From assembly GCF_039233145.1 (NCBI RefSeq), contig NZ_CP136419.1, forward strand, positions 2,392,001-2,456,000: 64,000 nucleotides of DNA, written 5' to 3'. Positions 1-9,921 of the stretch are shown here, in pieces. The position numbers were made by a program, and so were the translations under genes. Each line of letters begins with the position of its first letter. Positions within the stretch are counted from its first letter, which is position 1. Below the pieces are notes generated by a model that worked only from the letters and a program-made list of their open reading frames with translations, made no database searches and was not told the DNA's origin. Source of the stretch: Moorella humiferrea (GTDB taxonomy: Bacteria > Bacillota > DSM-521 > Neomoorellales > Neomoorellaceae).

Positions 1-2
1 TT

Positions 3-728
3 TATTTTTCACTGCTCCTCATCAGCCTTTTTTCCGGGCTCCTGGTAGCCTGGCAGTGGCGTTCCCATCAGGCGACCGCCGCCTTAGAAAAGCAGGATCC
101 GGCCCTCATCGATATTATCCATTCCCTGGAACAAGAAGACGCCTCCCTGGAAAATACCATCGCCAATCTGCGCGGCCAAATCGATGCCCTGCAGAAAGCA
201 CGTTCTAAGGGCGAAGATCGCCTGACCGCCATCCAGCAGGAAATCGACGCCTTAAAACTTGCCGCTGGCCTGATTTCTGTAACCGGACCGGGCATCGTCG
301 TCACCCTGGATGATAACAGTGCCGGCGCCCAGGCGGCCAAGAACAGCTCTCCGGCTACCTACAAACCGGAAGACTATATCATCCACGATAAAAATATCCT
401 TTACCTTGTCAATGAATTAAGGTCTGCCGGCGCTGAGGCCATTGCTGTCAACGGCCAGCGCATAGTTACCAACTCGGACATCCGTTGCGTCGGCACCGTG
501 ATCCTAGTAAATTCTACGCGTCTGGCGCCGCCATATGAAATTCAGGCCGTCGGCAATCCCGACGCCCTGGAAGCGGCAGTACTAAAGTCGGTGGACTTTA
601 ACTTCTTGAAGAGCCGCGATTTTCCGGTCAAGGTAACCAGATCCCCCGCCCTAAGCCTGCCGGCGTATAACGGCAGTTTTTCGCAAGAACACGTCCGCTT
701 GGTTAATAAGGAAGGTGAGCAGCCATGA
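3..728 (+). CDS. DUF881 family membrane protein (5' truncated)
   Basis: The reading frame is open from base 3 to a TGA at 726-728, so the start lies before the window. The visible part begins inside a hydrophobic segment (LLLISLFSGLLVAW), followed by a coiled-coil-like stretch rich in Glu, Leu and Gln, then the DUF881 core with the motifs VTGPGIVVTLDD, YLVNELRSAGAEAIAVNGQR and VGTVILVN. This is the YlxW/YlxX type of single-pass membrane protein found near cell-division genes in Firmicutes. The biochemical role is unknown. It overlaps the next DUF881 gene by four bases (ATGA), which implies translational coupling. Confidence 0.85.
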   Translation, partial: YFSLLLISLFSGLLVAWQWRSHQATAALEKQDPALIDIIHSLEQEDASLENTIANLRGQIDALQKARSKGEDRLTAIQQEIDALKLAAGLISVTGPGIVVTLDDNSAGAQAAKNSSPATYKPEDYIIHDKNILYLVNELRSAGAEAIAVNGQRIVTNSDIRCVGTVILVNSTRLAPPYEIQAVGNPDALEAAVLKSVDFNFLKSRDFPVKVTRSPALSLPAYNGSFSQEHVRLVNKEGEQP

Positions 729-1453
729 CGGTCACCAAAGGCTGGTCTATCTCCCTGATAGTAGTTTTCTTAATCCTGGGCCTGCTTTTATCCCTTCAGT
801 TCCGCACCCAGCGGCTTCTGACCAGTTCCCTGGAAGCTCAGAAAACCGAAGACCTGGTGGCCATGTGGAAAAAGTTAAACGAAAAGCGGACGAAACTCCA
901 GGATGAAATAGCCCAACTACAGCAGCAACTCTTCACCCTCCAGACCGGTTCTGATCAGGACAGTGAAGCCAAAATTTCTTTAGAGAAGGATCTGGCCAGG
1001 CTGCAGGTGATTACCGGCACAACTCCCGTCAAAGGACCCGGGGTGACGGTTACCATTACCGGCGACGCGCCCCTCCTTTATGAAGATCTGGTGGACATCG
1101 TCAACGAGCTGTGGGCCTCGGGGGCAGAGGCCATCGCCATCAACGACCACCGCGTCAACGCCTTCACGGCCATCGCCGATAAAGAAGAGGGCTCCAGAAT
1201 TTACATCACCGTCAACGGCGAAAAGCTCCTTTACCCCATTGTAATAAAGGCCATCGGCGACCCCCACACCCTGGAAAAGGGGCTCACCTTTACCGGCGGC
1301 CTTATCGAAAACCTCAATACCATGTTCAATATATACCCTGATATTAAAAAAGAGCAAAACCTGAGCCTGCCGGCGGCGTCCCTGCCACGCTGGCAGCATG
1401 CCAAACCCCTGCCCGCCTCCAGCACGGCAGCACAGCAAAGCCAGGCAAAATAA
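725..1453 (+). CDS. DUF881 family membrane protein
   Basis: This 242-residue protein has one N-terminal membrane segment (about residues 8-26), a coiled-coil region (about 36-80), then a DUF881 core with VKGPGVTVTITGD, DLVDIVNELWASGAEAIAIN and ITVNGEKLLYP. It parallels the upstream gene in domain order, so the two look like tandem paralogues. The ATG overlaps the upstream stop codon, with GAAGGTGAG as ribosome binding site. In Bacillus relatives such genes lie next to small basic proteins and ftsA/ftsZ. A role at the division site or envelope is inferred from that context only. Confidence 0.85.
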   Translation: MTVTKGWSISLIVVFLILGLLLSLQFRTQRLLTSSLEAQKTEDLVAMWKKLNEKRTKLQDEIAQLQQQLFTLQTGSDQDSEAKISLEKDLARLQVITGTTPVKGPGVTVTITGDAPLLYEDLVDIVNELWASGAEAIAINDHRVNAFTAIADKEEGSRIYITVNGEKLLYPIVIKAIGDPHTLEKGLTFTGGLIENLNTMFNIYPDIKKEQNLSLPAASLPRWQHAKPLPASSTAAQQSQAK

Positions 1454-1466
1454 GGGCCTGGCTTTT
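1437..1466 (+). terminator. Intrinsic terminator of the DUF881 block
   Basis: A 10-bp stem (AAAGCCAGGC with GCCTGGCTTT) overlaps the stop codon of the second DUF881 gene and runs into a T tract on the plus strand. cimA converges from the other side. The stem could also work on the minus strand, but the T tract there is weak. Confidence 0.75.
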
Positions 1467-3042
1467 AATTTGGTTTTAAATTACGGGACTGTTTCAATAA
1501 GGCGTATTCCATGCTGTCCAGGAGGGCTTCCCAGCTGGCCTCGATGATGTTGGTAGAAACGCCGACGGTGTTCCATGAACCGCTGCCGTCCCGGGACTCT
1601 ATCAACACCCTCACCCTGGCGCTGGTGGCGTCCTTTTCATCGAGTACCCGCACCTTGTAGTCGGTGAGGCGCATGCGGCCGATGACGGGAAAGACTTCTT
1701 CCAGGGCCTTACGCAGGGCATTGTCCATGGCGTTGACGGGGCCGTTGCCTTCCGCCGCGGTATGGACTACCTGTTCGCCTACTTTAAGCTTCACGATGGC
1801 TTCCGACGTGGCCTCCCGGCCGGGCCGTTTTTCCACCAGGGTCTTGACGTATTCTACCTCAAAGGGCCGGCGGTACTCGCCCAGCGTCTTTCGTAGGAAA
1901 AGCTCCAGGGAAGCGTCGGCCCCTTCAAACTGGTAGCCCCTTCGTTCCATCTCCTTGATACCGTTGATCAGGGCCTGTTCCTTTTCTTTGGAAAGCTCCA
2001 CTCCCAATTCTTCCGCCTTGCAGCGCAGGTTACTGGCCCCGGCCTGATCGGAGACGAGGATGCGGCGTTCGTTGCCCACCAGATGGGGACTGATATGCTC
2101 GTAGGTTTGGGAGGCCTTCAGGACGGCGCTGACGTGGATGCCGCCTTTATGGGCAAAGGCGCTGTAACCGACGAAGGGTTGATTGCCGGGGGGTACCACA
2201 TTGGCTATTTCGCTCACATAACGGGAAACCTCGGTAAGGTGGCTCAACTGCCCTGCGGGGAGGCATTGGTATCCCATCTTCAGCTCCAGATTGGGTAAAA
2301 CCGAACATAAATTGGCATTGCCGCAGCGTTCGCCAAAACCGTTAACGGTCCCCTGGACCTGACGACAGCCGGCCTTGACGGCGGCCAGGGTATTGGCCAC
2401 CGCCAGATCGCCGTCATTATGGGCATGGATACCCAGGGGCACCTGGATTTCCTGGCGCACCCGAGTGACGATGGCGGCCACCTCGTCGGGCAGGCAGCCG
2501 CCGTTGGTGTCGCACAGCACCACCCATCCGGCCCCGGCCGCCGCCGCGGCTTTTAATGTCGCCAGGGCATAATCGGGATTGGCTTTAAAGCCGTCAAAGA
2601 AATGCTCGGCATCATAAATTACTTCCATCCCCGCCGCCACCAAAAAGGCAACGCTGTCGGCGATCATGGCCAGGTTCTCCTCCAGCGTTGTCTCCAGGGC
2701 GGCCGTTACATGGAGGTCCCACGACTTGCCGAAGAGGGCCGCCGTTTTTACCCCAGCCTCTTTGATGGCCAGCAAGTTGGGGTCAGAATCGGCCCTTCCC
2801 CCGGGCTTGCGGGTGCGGCCAAAGGCCGTAAGTTTCGCCTGCCGCCAGGTCATCTCCCTGGCCCTGCGGAAAAACTCCATATCTTTGGGGTTGGCCCAGG
2901 GCCAGCCTCCTTCTATATAATCCACGCCCAGGCGATCCAGGCAGGCGGCGATTTTTATTTTATCTTCAACCGACAGGCTGATACCTTCACCCTGGCTGCC
3001 GTCCCGCAGGGTGGTGTCGTAGATATAGAGTTTCTCAGCCAT
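1465..3042 (-). CDS. cimA: (R)-citramalate synthase
   Basis: This 525-residue enzyme of the HMGL-like/LeuA superfamily condenses acetyl-CoA with pyruvate to (R)-citramalate, the entry to the threonine-independent isoleucine route. Seen: the catalytic loop YDTTLRDGSQ near residue 8, the metal-binding HAHNDGDLA, the glycine-rich NGFGERCGN, and a C-terminal LeuA-type regulatory dimer domain. The N-terminus reads GSQGEGISLSVEDK rather than the GEQSPGVS of LeuA, which fits the CimA branch. The ATG has an AGAGGGG site upstream and lies two bases after leuB, whose product can carry on with citramalate-derived intermediates. It is the last gene of the ilv-leu operon. Confidence 0.92.
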   Translation of the reverse strand: MAEKLYIYDTTLRDGSQGEGISLSVEDKIKIAACLDRLGVDYIEGGWPWANPKDMEFFRRAREMTWRQAKLTAFGRTRKPGGRADSDPNLLAIKEAGVKTAALFGKSWDLHVTAALETTLEENLAMIADSVAFLVAAGMEVIYDAEHFFDGFKANPDYALATLKAAAAAGAGWVVLCDTNGGCLPDEVAAIVTRVRQEIQVPLGIHAHNDGDLAVANTLAAVKAGCRQVQGTVNGFGERCGNANLCSVLPNLELKMGYQCLPAGQLSHLTEVSRYVSEIANVVPPGNQPFVGYSAFAHKGGIHVSAVLKASQTYEHISPHLVGNERRILVSDQAGASNLRCKAEELGVELSKEKEQALINGIKEMERRGYQFEGADASLELFLRKTLGEYRRPFEVEYVKTLVEKRPGREATSEAIVKLKVGEQVVHTAAEGNGPVNAMDNALRKALEEVFPVIGRMRLTDYKVRVLDEKDATSARVRVLIESRDGSGSWNTVGVSTNIIEASWEALLDSMEYALLKQSRNLKPN

Positions 3043-3044
3043 GT

Positions 3045-4118
3045 TTACCCCTCTTGCAGTTCCCGCCTTACCAGGGTTCCCATTTCCGCTGTGCCGACCA
3101 ATTTGGTTCCCGGTACATAAATGTCCGCGGTGCGGTAGCCCTTGGCCAGCACCCGCCCTACGGCATCTTCCACGGCCGCCGCCTCCCGGTGCATCTTAAA
3201 GGAATATTTAAGCATCATGGCGGCCGAAAGGATGGTGGCCAAGGGATTGGCCTTCTGCTGCCCGGCAATATCCGGGGCCGAACCGTGGACCGGTTCATAA
3301 AGGGCGGTGGAGCCCCCAATGCTCGCGGACGGCAGCATGCCGATGGAACCGGTCAGGACGGAAGCCTGGTCGCTTAAAATATCGCCGAAGGTATTTTCGG
3401 TGACGATGACGTCAAACTGGGTGGGGCGGCGTACAAGCTGCATGGCGCAGTTGTCGACATACATATGTTCCACCGTAACGTCGGGAAACTCGCCTTTCAG
3501 GCTTTCCACCGTATCCCGCCATAAACGCGAACTAGTAAGGACGTTGGCCTTATCGACGCTGGTTAAATGACGGCGGCGGCTGCGGGCAATCTGGAAGGCC
3601 AGACGCACGATACGTTCAATTTCCGCCCGGGTATAAAACATGGTGTCGTAGGCCACTTCGCCGTCTTCCGTCTTTTCCCGTTTTTTAGGACCGAAGTAGA
3701 GGCCACCGGTAAGCTCCCTGATTATGATGAGATCGGTGCCGCTGACTATCTCCCGCTTCAATGGCGAGGCATCGGCCAGGGGTTCAAAAAGATAGGCCGG
3801 CCTTAAATTGGCATAAAGGCCGAGTTCTTTACGCAGGGGCAAGAGGGCGGCCGTTTCCGGACGTTCCTCCGGCGGCAGGGCGTCCCATTTTGGACCGCCG
3901 ACGGCCCCCAAAAGCACCGCATCGCTCTGCCGGCAGAGCTCCAGGGTTTCCGGCGGCAGGGCGCGCCCACAGGCGTCAATGGCCGCCCCCCCTACCAGGG
4001 CTTCGGTAAACTTAAACTCAATTCCGGCACGCCTTGCGACGACCTCCAGGACCTTTACGGCCTCGGGGACAATCTCGGGACCAATGCCGTCACCGGGCAA
4101 AACGGCGATTTTATACAT
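3045..4118 (-). CDS. leuB: 3-isopropylmalate dehydrogenase
   Basis: This 357-residue cytosolic enzyme of the isocitrate/isopropylmalate dehydrogenase family oxidatively decarboxylates 3-isopropylmalate with NAD+. Seen: [13 protein letters not shown] at the N-terminus, the substrate-loop region [20 protein letters not shown], the DKANVL helix, and the nucleotide-site region [14 protein letters not shown]. Length is typical. The start overlaps the end of leuD by eight bases, which indicates coupled translation. In this operon it probably also handles 3-methylmalate from the citramalate pathway. Confidence 0.96.
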   Translation of the reverse strand: MYKIAVLPGDGIGPEIVPEAVKVLEVVARRAGIEFKFTEALVGGAAIDACGRALPPETLELCRQSDAVLLGAVGGPKWDALPPEERPETAALLPLRKELGLYANLRPAYLFEPLADASPLKREIVSGTDLIIIRELTGGLYFGPKKREKTEDGEVAYDTMFYTRAEIERIVRLAFQIARSRRRHLTSVDKANVLTSSRLWRDTVESLKGEFPDVTVEHMYVDNCAMQLVRRPTQFDVIVTENTFGDILSDQASVLTGSIGMLPSASIGGSTALYEPVHGSAPDIAGQQKANPLATILSAAMMLKYSFKMHREAAAVEDAVGRVLAKGYRTADIYVPGTKLVGTAEMGTLVRRELQEG

Positions 4119-4611
4119 GCACCTTCACCTTCCTGGCCACGTAGGGCATGAGCCCCCCGGCGGCGATGAGTTCCTGCATAAAGGGCGGGAAGGGCGCCAC
4201 GGGGTAGGTTTCTCCCCTGGTCAGGTTGACTATCTCGCCCTTCTCGGCATCGATCTTTACTTCATCCCCCGCCTTTATCCCCGCCGCCGCGGCCGGGGAC
4301 TCAAAGATGGGCAGGCCGATGTTGATGGCGTTGCGGTAGAAAATGCGGGCGAAGGAGGCGGCGATGACCGCCGCCACCCCGGCGGCCTTAATGGCCACCG
4401 GCGCGTGTTCCCGAGAACTGCCGCAGCCGAAGTTTTTGCCGGCGACAATTATCTCTCCTTTTTGCACCCGCCCGGCAAAGGTGGGATCAGCGTCCTCCAT
4501 GCAGTGCCGGGCCAGTTCTTCGGGGTCGGAGGTATTCAGGTAACGCGCCGGAATAATGGCGTCGGTGTCGATGTCGTTGCCGAAGGTGTGGCATTTACCC
4601 TGGATGATCAT
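4111..4611 (-). CDS. leuD: 3-isopropylmalate dehydratase small subunit
   Basis: This 166-residue swivel domain of isopropylmalate isomerase shows [15 protein letters not shown] and the conserved [13 protein letters not shown] loop. It pairs with the large subunit to form the aconitase-like enzyme that interconverts 2- and 3-isopropylmalate. The separate-subunit form of about 165 residues is typical of the LeuC/LeuD type found in archaea and thermophilic Firmicutes. It overlaps leuC by four bases and leuB by eight. Confidence 0.95.
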   Translation of the reverse strand: MIIQGKCHTFGNDIDTDAIIPARYLNTSDPEELARHCMEDADPTFAGRVQKGEIIVAGKNFGCGSSREHAPVAIKAAGVAAVIAASFARIFYRNAINIGLPIFESPAAAAGIKAGDEVKIDAEKGEIVNLTRGETYPVAPFPPFMQELIAAGGLMPYVARKVKVHV

Positions 4612-5873
4612 TTTACTACCTCCTCGGGAGCGGCGATGCGCCCTTTAACGGCGCTGGCGGCGGCTACCGCCGGGCCGGCAAGATAGACTTCGCTTTCCGG
4701 ATGGCCCATGCGGCCCACAAAGTTGCGGTTGGTGGTGGACACGGCCCGCTCGCCTTTGGCCAGGATCCCCATGTGCCCGCCTAAACATGGACCGCAGGTG
4801 GGCGTGGATACCGCCGCCCCGGCTTCGATAAAGATGGTGATGAGCCCTTCGGCCAGGGCGTCGGCGTAGATCTTTTGCGTGCCGGGGATGATGATGAGGC
4901 GCACTTCGGGATGGACCTTTTGCCCTTTGAGAATTTGCGCCGCTATTCTTAAGTCCTCCAGCCGCCCGTTGGTGCAGCTACCGATGACTACCTGGTCAAT
5001 CTTTATTTCGCCTATTTCTTTGACGCTTTTGGCGTTCTCGGGCAGGTGGGGCAGGGCTACCTGGGGCTCGATGCCGGTTACGTCGATGTCTATTTCCCGG
5101 GCATACCTGGCATCAGGGTCGCTTTCATAGATGTGGTAGTCCCGTTTTAGCCGCCCCTGGATGTAGTCTATGGTCTTTTCGTCGACGTGGAAGATGCCGT
5201 TCTTGGCCCCGGCTTCGATGGCCATGTTGGCCATGGTGAAGCGGCCGTCCATGGATAGTTCGGCTATAGTTTCGCCGGTGAATTCCATGGCCATGTAGCG
5301 GGCACCGTCGACGCCGATTTGTCCTATGGTGTAGAGGATGAGGTCCTTGCCGCCGACCCAGGGCTTAAGCTTCCCATGGTAGCGGAAGAGGATGGTCTCG
5401 GGTACTTTAAACCACAGCTCGCCGGTGGCCATGGCGGCGGCGAGGTCCGTGGAGCCGACGCCGGTGGCGAAGGCCCCCAGGGCCCCGTAGGTGCAGGTGT
5501 GGGAGTCGGCCCCTATGACCAGGTCCCCGGGGCCGACCAGCCCCGCCTCGGGCAACAGGCAGTGCTCGATGCCCATGCGGCCGATTTCGAAGTAGTGGGC
5601 AAGCCCCTGCTCCCGGGCGAAATCACGCAAGATTTTCGCCTGCTCGGCGGATTTGATGTCTTTGGCCGGGGTGAAGTGGTCGGGCACCAGGACTACCCGT
5701 TCCGGATCGAAGACTTGCTTTAGACCGAGTTTCTTGAACTCCTGGATGGCTAGCGGTGCGGTGATGTCGTTCCCCAGGGCCAGGTCTACCTTGGCGTTGA
5801 TGAGCTGGCCTGGCTCCACGTGTTCAAGGCCGGCGTGGGCGGCCAGGATTTTTTCGGTGATGGTCATGCCCAT
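4608..5873 (-). CDS. leuC: 3-isopropylmalate dehydratase large subunit
   Basis: This 421-residue aconitase-family catalytic subunit shows the three [4Fe-4S] ligand cysteines in [11 protein letters not shown] and CGPCLGG, plus [21 protein letters not shown]. It works with LeuD on isopropylmalate and probably also on citramalate. The start MGMTITEK is preceded by GGAGGAAGG. The gene is separated from upstream leuA by an unusual 290-bp spacer, the largest gap within the operon, which holds an inverted-repeat element described separately. Confidence 0.95.
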   Translation of the reverse strand: MGMTITEKILAAHAGLEHVEPGQLINAKVDLALGNDITAPLAIQEFKKLGLKQVFDPERVVLVPDHFTPAKDIKSAEQAKILRDFAREQGLAHYFEIGRMGIEHCLLPEAGLVGPGDLVIGADSHTCTYGALGAFATGVGSTDLAAAMATGELWFKVPETILFRYHGKLKPWVGGKDLILYTIGQIGVDGARYMAMEFTGETIAELSMDGRFTMANMAIEAGAKNGIFHVDEKTIDYIQGRLKRDYHIYESDPDARYAREIDIDVTGIEPQVALPHLPENAKSVKEIGEIKIDQVVIGSCTNGRLEDLRIAAQILKGQKVHPEVRLIIIPGTQKIYADALAEGLITIFIEAGAAVSTPTCGPCLGGHMGILAKGERAVSTTNRNFVGRMGHPESEVYLAGPAVAAASAVKGRIAAPEEVVK

Positions 5874-5917
5874 GGAGTCTACCTTCTTCCTCCGAAAATA
5901 ACTTATCTTTGGCTGGC

Positions 5918-6111
5918 TATGTTTGCGCTCGCTCCGTGGTCTTCGCGGAGCGGCCTACAATTCAGCCTCGGGCTCGGGCGGGGTTCCCGGCCTATTCGGC
6001 ATCCTTGCCTCAAAGGCCGGCCTCGGACCTCCTGTCCTCGGCCCCGCCCTCGCTCCTCGGCTTCACTAAGGCCGCTTCACCGCTCAGACCAAGTCGCTCG
6101 CTACAAACAAA
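5918..6111 (-). repeat. Inverted-repeat-bounded hairpin element between leuA and leuC
   Basis: Imperfect inverted ends (5918-5955 and 6070-6111, sharing TGTTTG, TGGTCT and GCGGCC blocks) bound a GC-rich core. The core contains a GGCGGGG/CCCCGCC stem and small hairpins at 6025-6037 (GGAC, loop AGGAG, GTCC) and 5998-6009 (GGCA, loop AGGA, TGCC) when read on the minus strand. No convincing ORF is present. It resembles a dispersed intergenic repeat, but only one copy is seen in this window. Confidence 0.5.
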
Positions 6112-6163
6112 TGCACCCCCACACTATCATGGTTCGCTCTGTTCCGACTTCAGACTTACTGTT

Positions 6164-7711
6164 TCATGCTTCCATAACCTGCAGGTTTTCTTCCCCGATC
6201 TCGTAGACGACTTTATTAATCGCGTTCACGTAAGCGCGGGCACTGGCTTCCAGAACGTCGGTGCTAATGCCCCGCCCGATGAAGACCCGGCCGGCGTATT
6301 CGACCTTGACGGTAACCTCGCCCACGGCATCTTTGCCGCCGGTTACAGCGTTCAAAGTGTAGGATTTGAGGCAGACGGGTATGCGTGTGATCTTGTCGAT
6401 GGCCTTGAAGGCGGCGTCCACCGGGCCTTCGCCGCAAGCCGCCTCTTCCATTAATTCCTCGCCCACCCGCAGGCCGATGGTGGCCGTGGGCACGACCCGG
6501 TTGCCGGTGGAAATATGGATATGTTCCAGGACGAATTTTTCAGGTATCTGCTTAATCTCGTGCTCGACGATGGCTTCCAGGTCGCGGTCGCTGATCTCCT
6601 TCTTGCGGTCGGCCAGCTCTTTGAAGCGGGCAAAGGCTTTGTCCAGTTCCGCTTCATTGAGTTTGAAGCCCAGCTCTTCCAGGCGGGTGCGCAGGGCGTG
6701 GCGGCCGGAGTGCTTGCCCAGGACGATATTGTTCTGCACCAGGCCGATCATGGCCGGGTTCATAATCTCGTAGGTGGTGCGCTCCTTCAGGACGCCGTCC
6801 TGGTGGATGCCGGCCTCGTGGGCGAAGGCATTCTTGCCGACGATGGCCTTGTTGTACTGGACGGGCATACCCGTCAAACTGCTCACCAGCCTGCTGGTGC
6901 GGTAGATCTCCTCGGTGACGATGCCCGTATGGCAGCCGTAATAATCGCGGCGGGTGTAGAGGGCCATAATCAACTCTTCCAGGGCCGTATTGCCAGCCCG
7001 CTCGCCGATGCCGTTAATGGCCCCTTCGACCTGAAGGGCGCCGTTCTCAATGGCCGCCAGGGAATTGGCAACGGCCAGCCCCAGATCGTTGTGGCAGTGG
7101 ACGCTGATCTGCACCCTGTCAATACCCGGTACCCGCCGGCGGATCTCGGCGATCAGGCGGCCGAACTCGGCCGGAGTGGCATAGCCGACGGTGTCCGGGA
7201 TGTTGAGGACGGTGGCCCCGGACTCGATGGCTGTCGCCAGCACCTGACAGAGAAAGTCGATGTCGCTGCGGGAAGCGTCCTCCGGGGAAAACTCCACGTC
7301 CTGGCAGTAACTTTTGGCCCGGGCCACCCCTTTGCGGACGGCAGCCAGGACCTCTTCCCGCGTCATACGCAGCTTGTATTTTAAATGAATGTCGGAGGTG
7401 GCAATAAAGACGTGGATGCGCGGCCGTTTGGCGTCTTGCAGAGCTTCCCAGGCGCGGTCGATGTCCCGGTCGTTGATGCGTGCCAATCCGGCAATGATCG
7501 GGCCTTCCACTTCCCGGGCTATAGCCCTGACGGCTTCAAAATCACCGGGCGAGGCTATGGGAAAACCGGCTTCAATAACGTCCACCCCCAAGCGGGCCAG
7601 CTGGCGGGCGATCTTCAACTTTTCTTCCACATTAAGGCTTACCCCCGGCGACTGCTCGCCGTCGCGCAGGGTAGTATCAAAGATATAAATCCTTCTGCTC
7701 GTTTCCGTCAC
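6164..7711 (-). CDS. leuA: 2-isopropylmalate synthase
   Basis: This 515-residue enzyme condenses acetyl-CoA with 2-oxoisovalerate, the committed step of leucine synthesis. Seen: [16 protein letters not shown] at the N-terminus, the metal ligands of [14 protein letters not shown], the NGIGERAGN loop, and a C-terminal LeuA dimer/regulatory domain (about residue 385 onward), expected to bind leucine for feedback inhibition. The start is a GTG with an AAGGAAGG site upstream; the nearby ATG at 7718 is out of frame. It lies 25 bases after the second ilvB. Confidence 0.95.
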   Translation of the reverse strand: MTETSRRIYIFDTTLRDGEQSPGVSLNVEEKLKIARQLARLGVDVIEAGFPIASPGDFEAVRAIAREVEGPIIAGLARINDRDIDRAWEALQDAKRPRIHVFIATSDIHLKYKLRMTREEVLAAVRKGVARAKSYCQDVEFSPEDASRSDIDFLCQVLATAIESGATVLNIPDTVGYATPAEFGRLIAEIRRRVPGIDRVQISVHCHNDLGLAVANSLAAIENGALQVEGAINGIGERAGNTALEELIMALYTRRDYYGCHTGIVTEEIYRTSRLVSSLTGMPVQYNKAIVGKNAFAHEAGIHQDGVLKERTTYEIMNPAMIGLVQNNIVLGKHSGRHALRTRLEELGFKLNEAELDKAFARFKELADRKKEISDRDLEAIVEHEIKQIPEKFVLEHIHISTGNRVVPTATIGLRVGEELMEEAACGEGPVDAAFKAIDKITRIPVCLKSYTLNAVTGGKDAVGEVTVKVEYAGRVFIGRGISTDVLEASARAYVNAINKVVYEIGEENLQVMEA

Positions 7712-7736
7712 GAACCATCAACCTTCCTTGGCCAGT

Positions 7737-9419
7737 CTATTCCGGGAGGAGCATTTCGTTTAAAGCGGCGCCATTCAAAACCATGGGATAAACCATTTCC
7801 TCCTCGCTGATGCGGCAGTCGATGAGGACAAGGCACTCTTCCTGCATGGCCTGAGCGAGTACCGGTACCACTTCTTCCTGTTTAGTAATACGCAACCCCT
7901 TGGCGCCATAGCACTCCACCAAGCGGACGAAGTCGGGATTACCGGTAAACTTTACCGCTGTGTAGCGTTTGTCATAATAAAAATGCTGCAGCTGGCGTAC
8001 CATGGCCAGACTTTCGTTGTTAAATAACAGAATTTTTAAAGGTAATCCCTGCTCGACGGCCGTACCAATCTCGGCCATGGCCATCTGGAAGCTACCGTCG
8101 CCGGTAATCAGCCACACCTGTTTGTCGGGGCAGGCCAGGGCGGCGCCGATGGCCGCCGGCAGGCCGTAGCCCATGGTTCCCAGACCGCAGGAAGAGATAA
8201 AGGTCCGGGGCTCGGTATAGCCGTAAAAGAGGGCCGCCCACATCTGGTGCTGGCCGACGTCGGTGGCGATAATCGCCCGGCCGCGGGTCATTTCCCCCAG
8301 CCGCTCGATTACCCACTGGGGCCGCACCTCACCCCCCGGGCCGTAGGTGAGAGGGTAATTATTGCGCAAGGTTTTAATCCGCTCCAACCACACCGGGTGC
8401 CTGGCCGGCTCCACCAGGGGCAGGAGTTCCTTTAGCACACAGCCTATATCTCCCACCAGGGGCAAATCAACCCGCACGTTTTTGCCAATTTCCGCCGGGT
8501 CAATGTCGACGTGGGCTATTTTAGCCTGGGGCGCGAATTTTTCAACGGCCCCCGTCACCCGGTCGTCAAACCGCACCCCCAGGCCCACCAGCAGGTCGCA
8601 TTCCATAACGGCATGGTTGGCGCACGGCTTGCCGTGCAAACCGACCATCCCTAAAGATAAGGGATGGTCCTCCGGAAAGGCCCCCAGCCCGGTAAGGGAG
8701 GTGGCCACCGGTGCTTGGATCTTTTCTGCCAGTTCACGCAGATAACCTTCCGCCCCCGAGGCGATCACTCCGCCGCCGGCAAACAGTAACGGACGCCGGG
8801 CTTCCTTAAGAAGCCTGGCCAGGGCGCGGAGCTGGCCGGGATGGCCCTGGTAGGTAGGTTTGTATCCCCGTAATTCGACCTTTTCCGGAATCGGTGTCTG
8901 ACAGGGAGCCAGGGCCACATCCTTTGGTATATCTATCAACACCGGTCCGGGGCGGCCCGTACCGGCAATGTAAAAGGCCTCTTTAACAATGCGGGGCAGT
9001 TCATCGACATCCTTGACCAGATAGTTATGCTTGGTTATGGGCAGAGTGATTCCCGTTATATCGGTTTCCTGGAAGGCGTCGCTGCCCACCATGCTCGTGG
9101 GCACCTGGCCGGTGAAAATTACCACCGGTACGGAATCCATATACGCCGTGGCAATGCCCGTTACCAGGTTGGTAGCGCCGGGACCGGAGGTGGCAAAACA
9201 GACGCCCGTCCTGCCGCTGGTGCGGGCGTAACCGCTGGCGGCGTGGACGGCGTTCTGTTCATGGCGGACCAGGACGTGACGGATGGACGTCTGGGCCAGC
9301 TCATGGTAGAGGGGCAGGACGGCGCCGCCGGGATAGCCGAATACCAGTTCCACCCCTTCGGCTTCCAGCACTTCCATAACGGCCCTGGCACCCGTCCGCA
9401 TCCTAGTCTCCTGTCCCAT
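7737..9419 (-). CDS. ilvB: Acetolactate synthase, large subunit (second copy)
   Basis: This is a roughly 560-residue thiamine-diphosphate enzyme making acetolactate or acetohydroxybutyrate. Seen: the catalytic Glu in RHEQNAVHAASGYAR, the GPGATNLVTG loop, FAD-binding middle domain, and the ThDP motif GDGSFQMAMAEIGT followed by LLFNNESLAMVRQ. Its C-terminus continues past the domain to EEEMVYPMVLNGAALNEML, the usual ALS end. An in-frame GTG at 9422 directly precedes the ATG chosen (GGAGG nine bases upstream). It overlaps ilvN by about 17 bases. It occupies the place where ilvC usually sits in such operons, and is clearly diverged from the first copy, so it is not a recent duplication. Confidence 0.9.
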   Translation of the reverse strand: MGQETRMRTGARAVMEVLEAEGVELVFGYPGGAVLPLYHELAQTSIRHVLVRHEQNAVHAASGYARTSGRTGVCFATSGPGATNLVTGIATAYMDSVPVVIFTGQVPTSMVGSDAFQETDITGITLPITKHNYLVKDVDELPRIVKEAFYIAGTGRPGPVLIDIPKDVALAPCQTPIPEKVELRGYKPTYQGHPGQLRALARLLKEARRPLLFAGGGVIASGAEGYLRELAEKIQAPVATSLTGLGAFPEDHPLSLGMVGLHGKPCANHAVMECDLLVGLGVRFDDRVTGAVEKFAPQAKIAHVDIDPAEIGKNVRVDLPLVGDIGCVLKELLPLVEPARHPVWLERIKTLRNNYPLTYGPGGEVRPQWVIERLGEMTRGRAIIATDVGQHQMWAALFYGYTEPRTFISSCGLGTMGYGLPAAIGAALACPDKQVWLITGDGSFQMAMAEIGTAVEQGLPLKILLFNNESLAMVRQLQHFYYDKRYTAVKFTGNPDFVRLVECYGAKGLRITKQEEVVPVLAQAMQEECLVLIDCRISEEEMVYPMVLNGAALNEMLLPE

Positions 9420-9921
9420 CACCGCTGGCCTCCATTCCCTTCGTTTTCGCCCCCCGGAGCATGGCGATTTTACCCGTGCGCACTACTTCCCTGATGCCGA
9501 AGGGACGCAGGGCATTTTCCAGGGCGTCGATTTTGTCGGCGTCGCCCGTTGCTTCGATAATAAGGCTGTTGCGGGCAATGTCCACAATCCGCGCCCGGAA
9601 GATGTCAACGATCTGCATGATCTCCCCGCGAACCGCAGGTTCGGCATTGACCTTAATGAGCATCAGTTCCCGCCCCACATGGGGGTCATCGGTGATGTCG
9701 CTGAGTTTAATGACGTCGATGAGCTTATTTAACTGCTTGCAGACCTGCTCGATAATCTGCTCATCGCCGTCCACCACTATGGTCATGCGGGATATGGAGG
9801 GATTTTCCGTACGCCCTACCGCCAGACTGTCGATGTTATAACCCCGGCGGCTGAAAAGGCCGGCCACGCGGGTCAAAACTCCGGGGCGATTTTCCACCAG
9901 AACCGAAAGGGTACGTTTCAC
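9403..9921 (-). CDS. ilvN: Acetolactate synthase, small regulatory subunit
   Basis: This 172-residue protein carries the N-terminal ACT domain (RTLSVLVENRPGVLTRVAGLFSRRGYNIDSL) and the C-terminal ALS_ss domain ending with ALRPFGIREVVRTGK. It binds valine and activates the catalytic subunit. The GTG start overlaps the upstream ilvB stop (GTGA) and follows an AGGAGG site. It is the only regulatory subunit gene visible, flanked by two catalytic subunit genes. Confidence 0.95.
   Translation of the reverse strand: MKRTLSVLVENRPGVLTRVAGLFSRRGYNIDSLAVGRTENPSISRMTIVVDGDEQIIEQVCKQLNKLIDVIKLSDITDDPHVGRELMLIKVNAEPAVRGEIMQIVDIFRARIVDIARNSLIIEATGDADKIDALENALRPFGIREVVRTGKIAMLRGAKTKGMEASGDGTGD

Noticed and set aside
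5909-6454. Long plus-strand frame over the leuA-leuC gap
   Set aside because: It is antisense to leuA and follows GC-rich sequence; no ribosome site. The same holds for other long antisense frames throughout the window.
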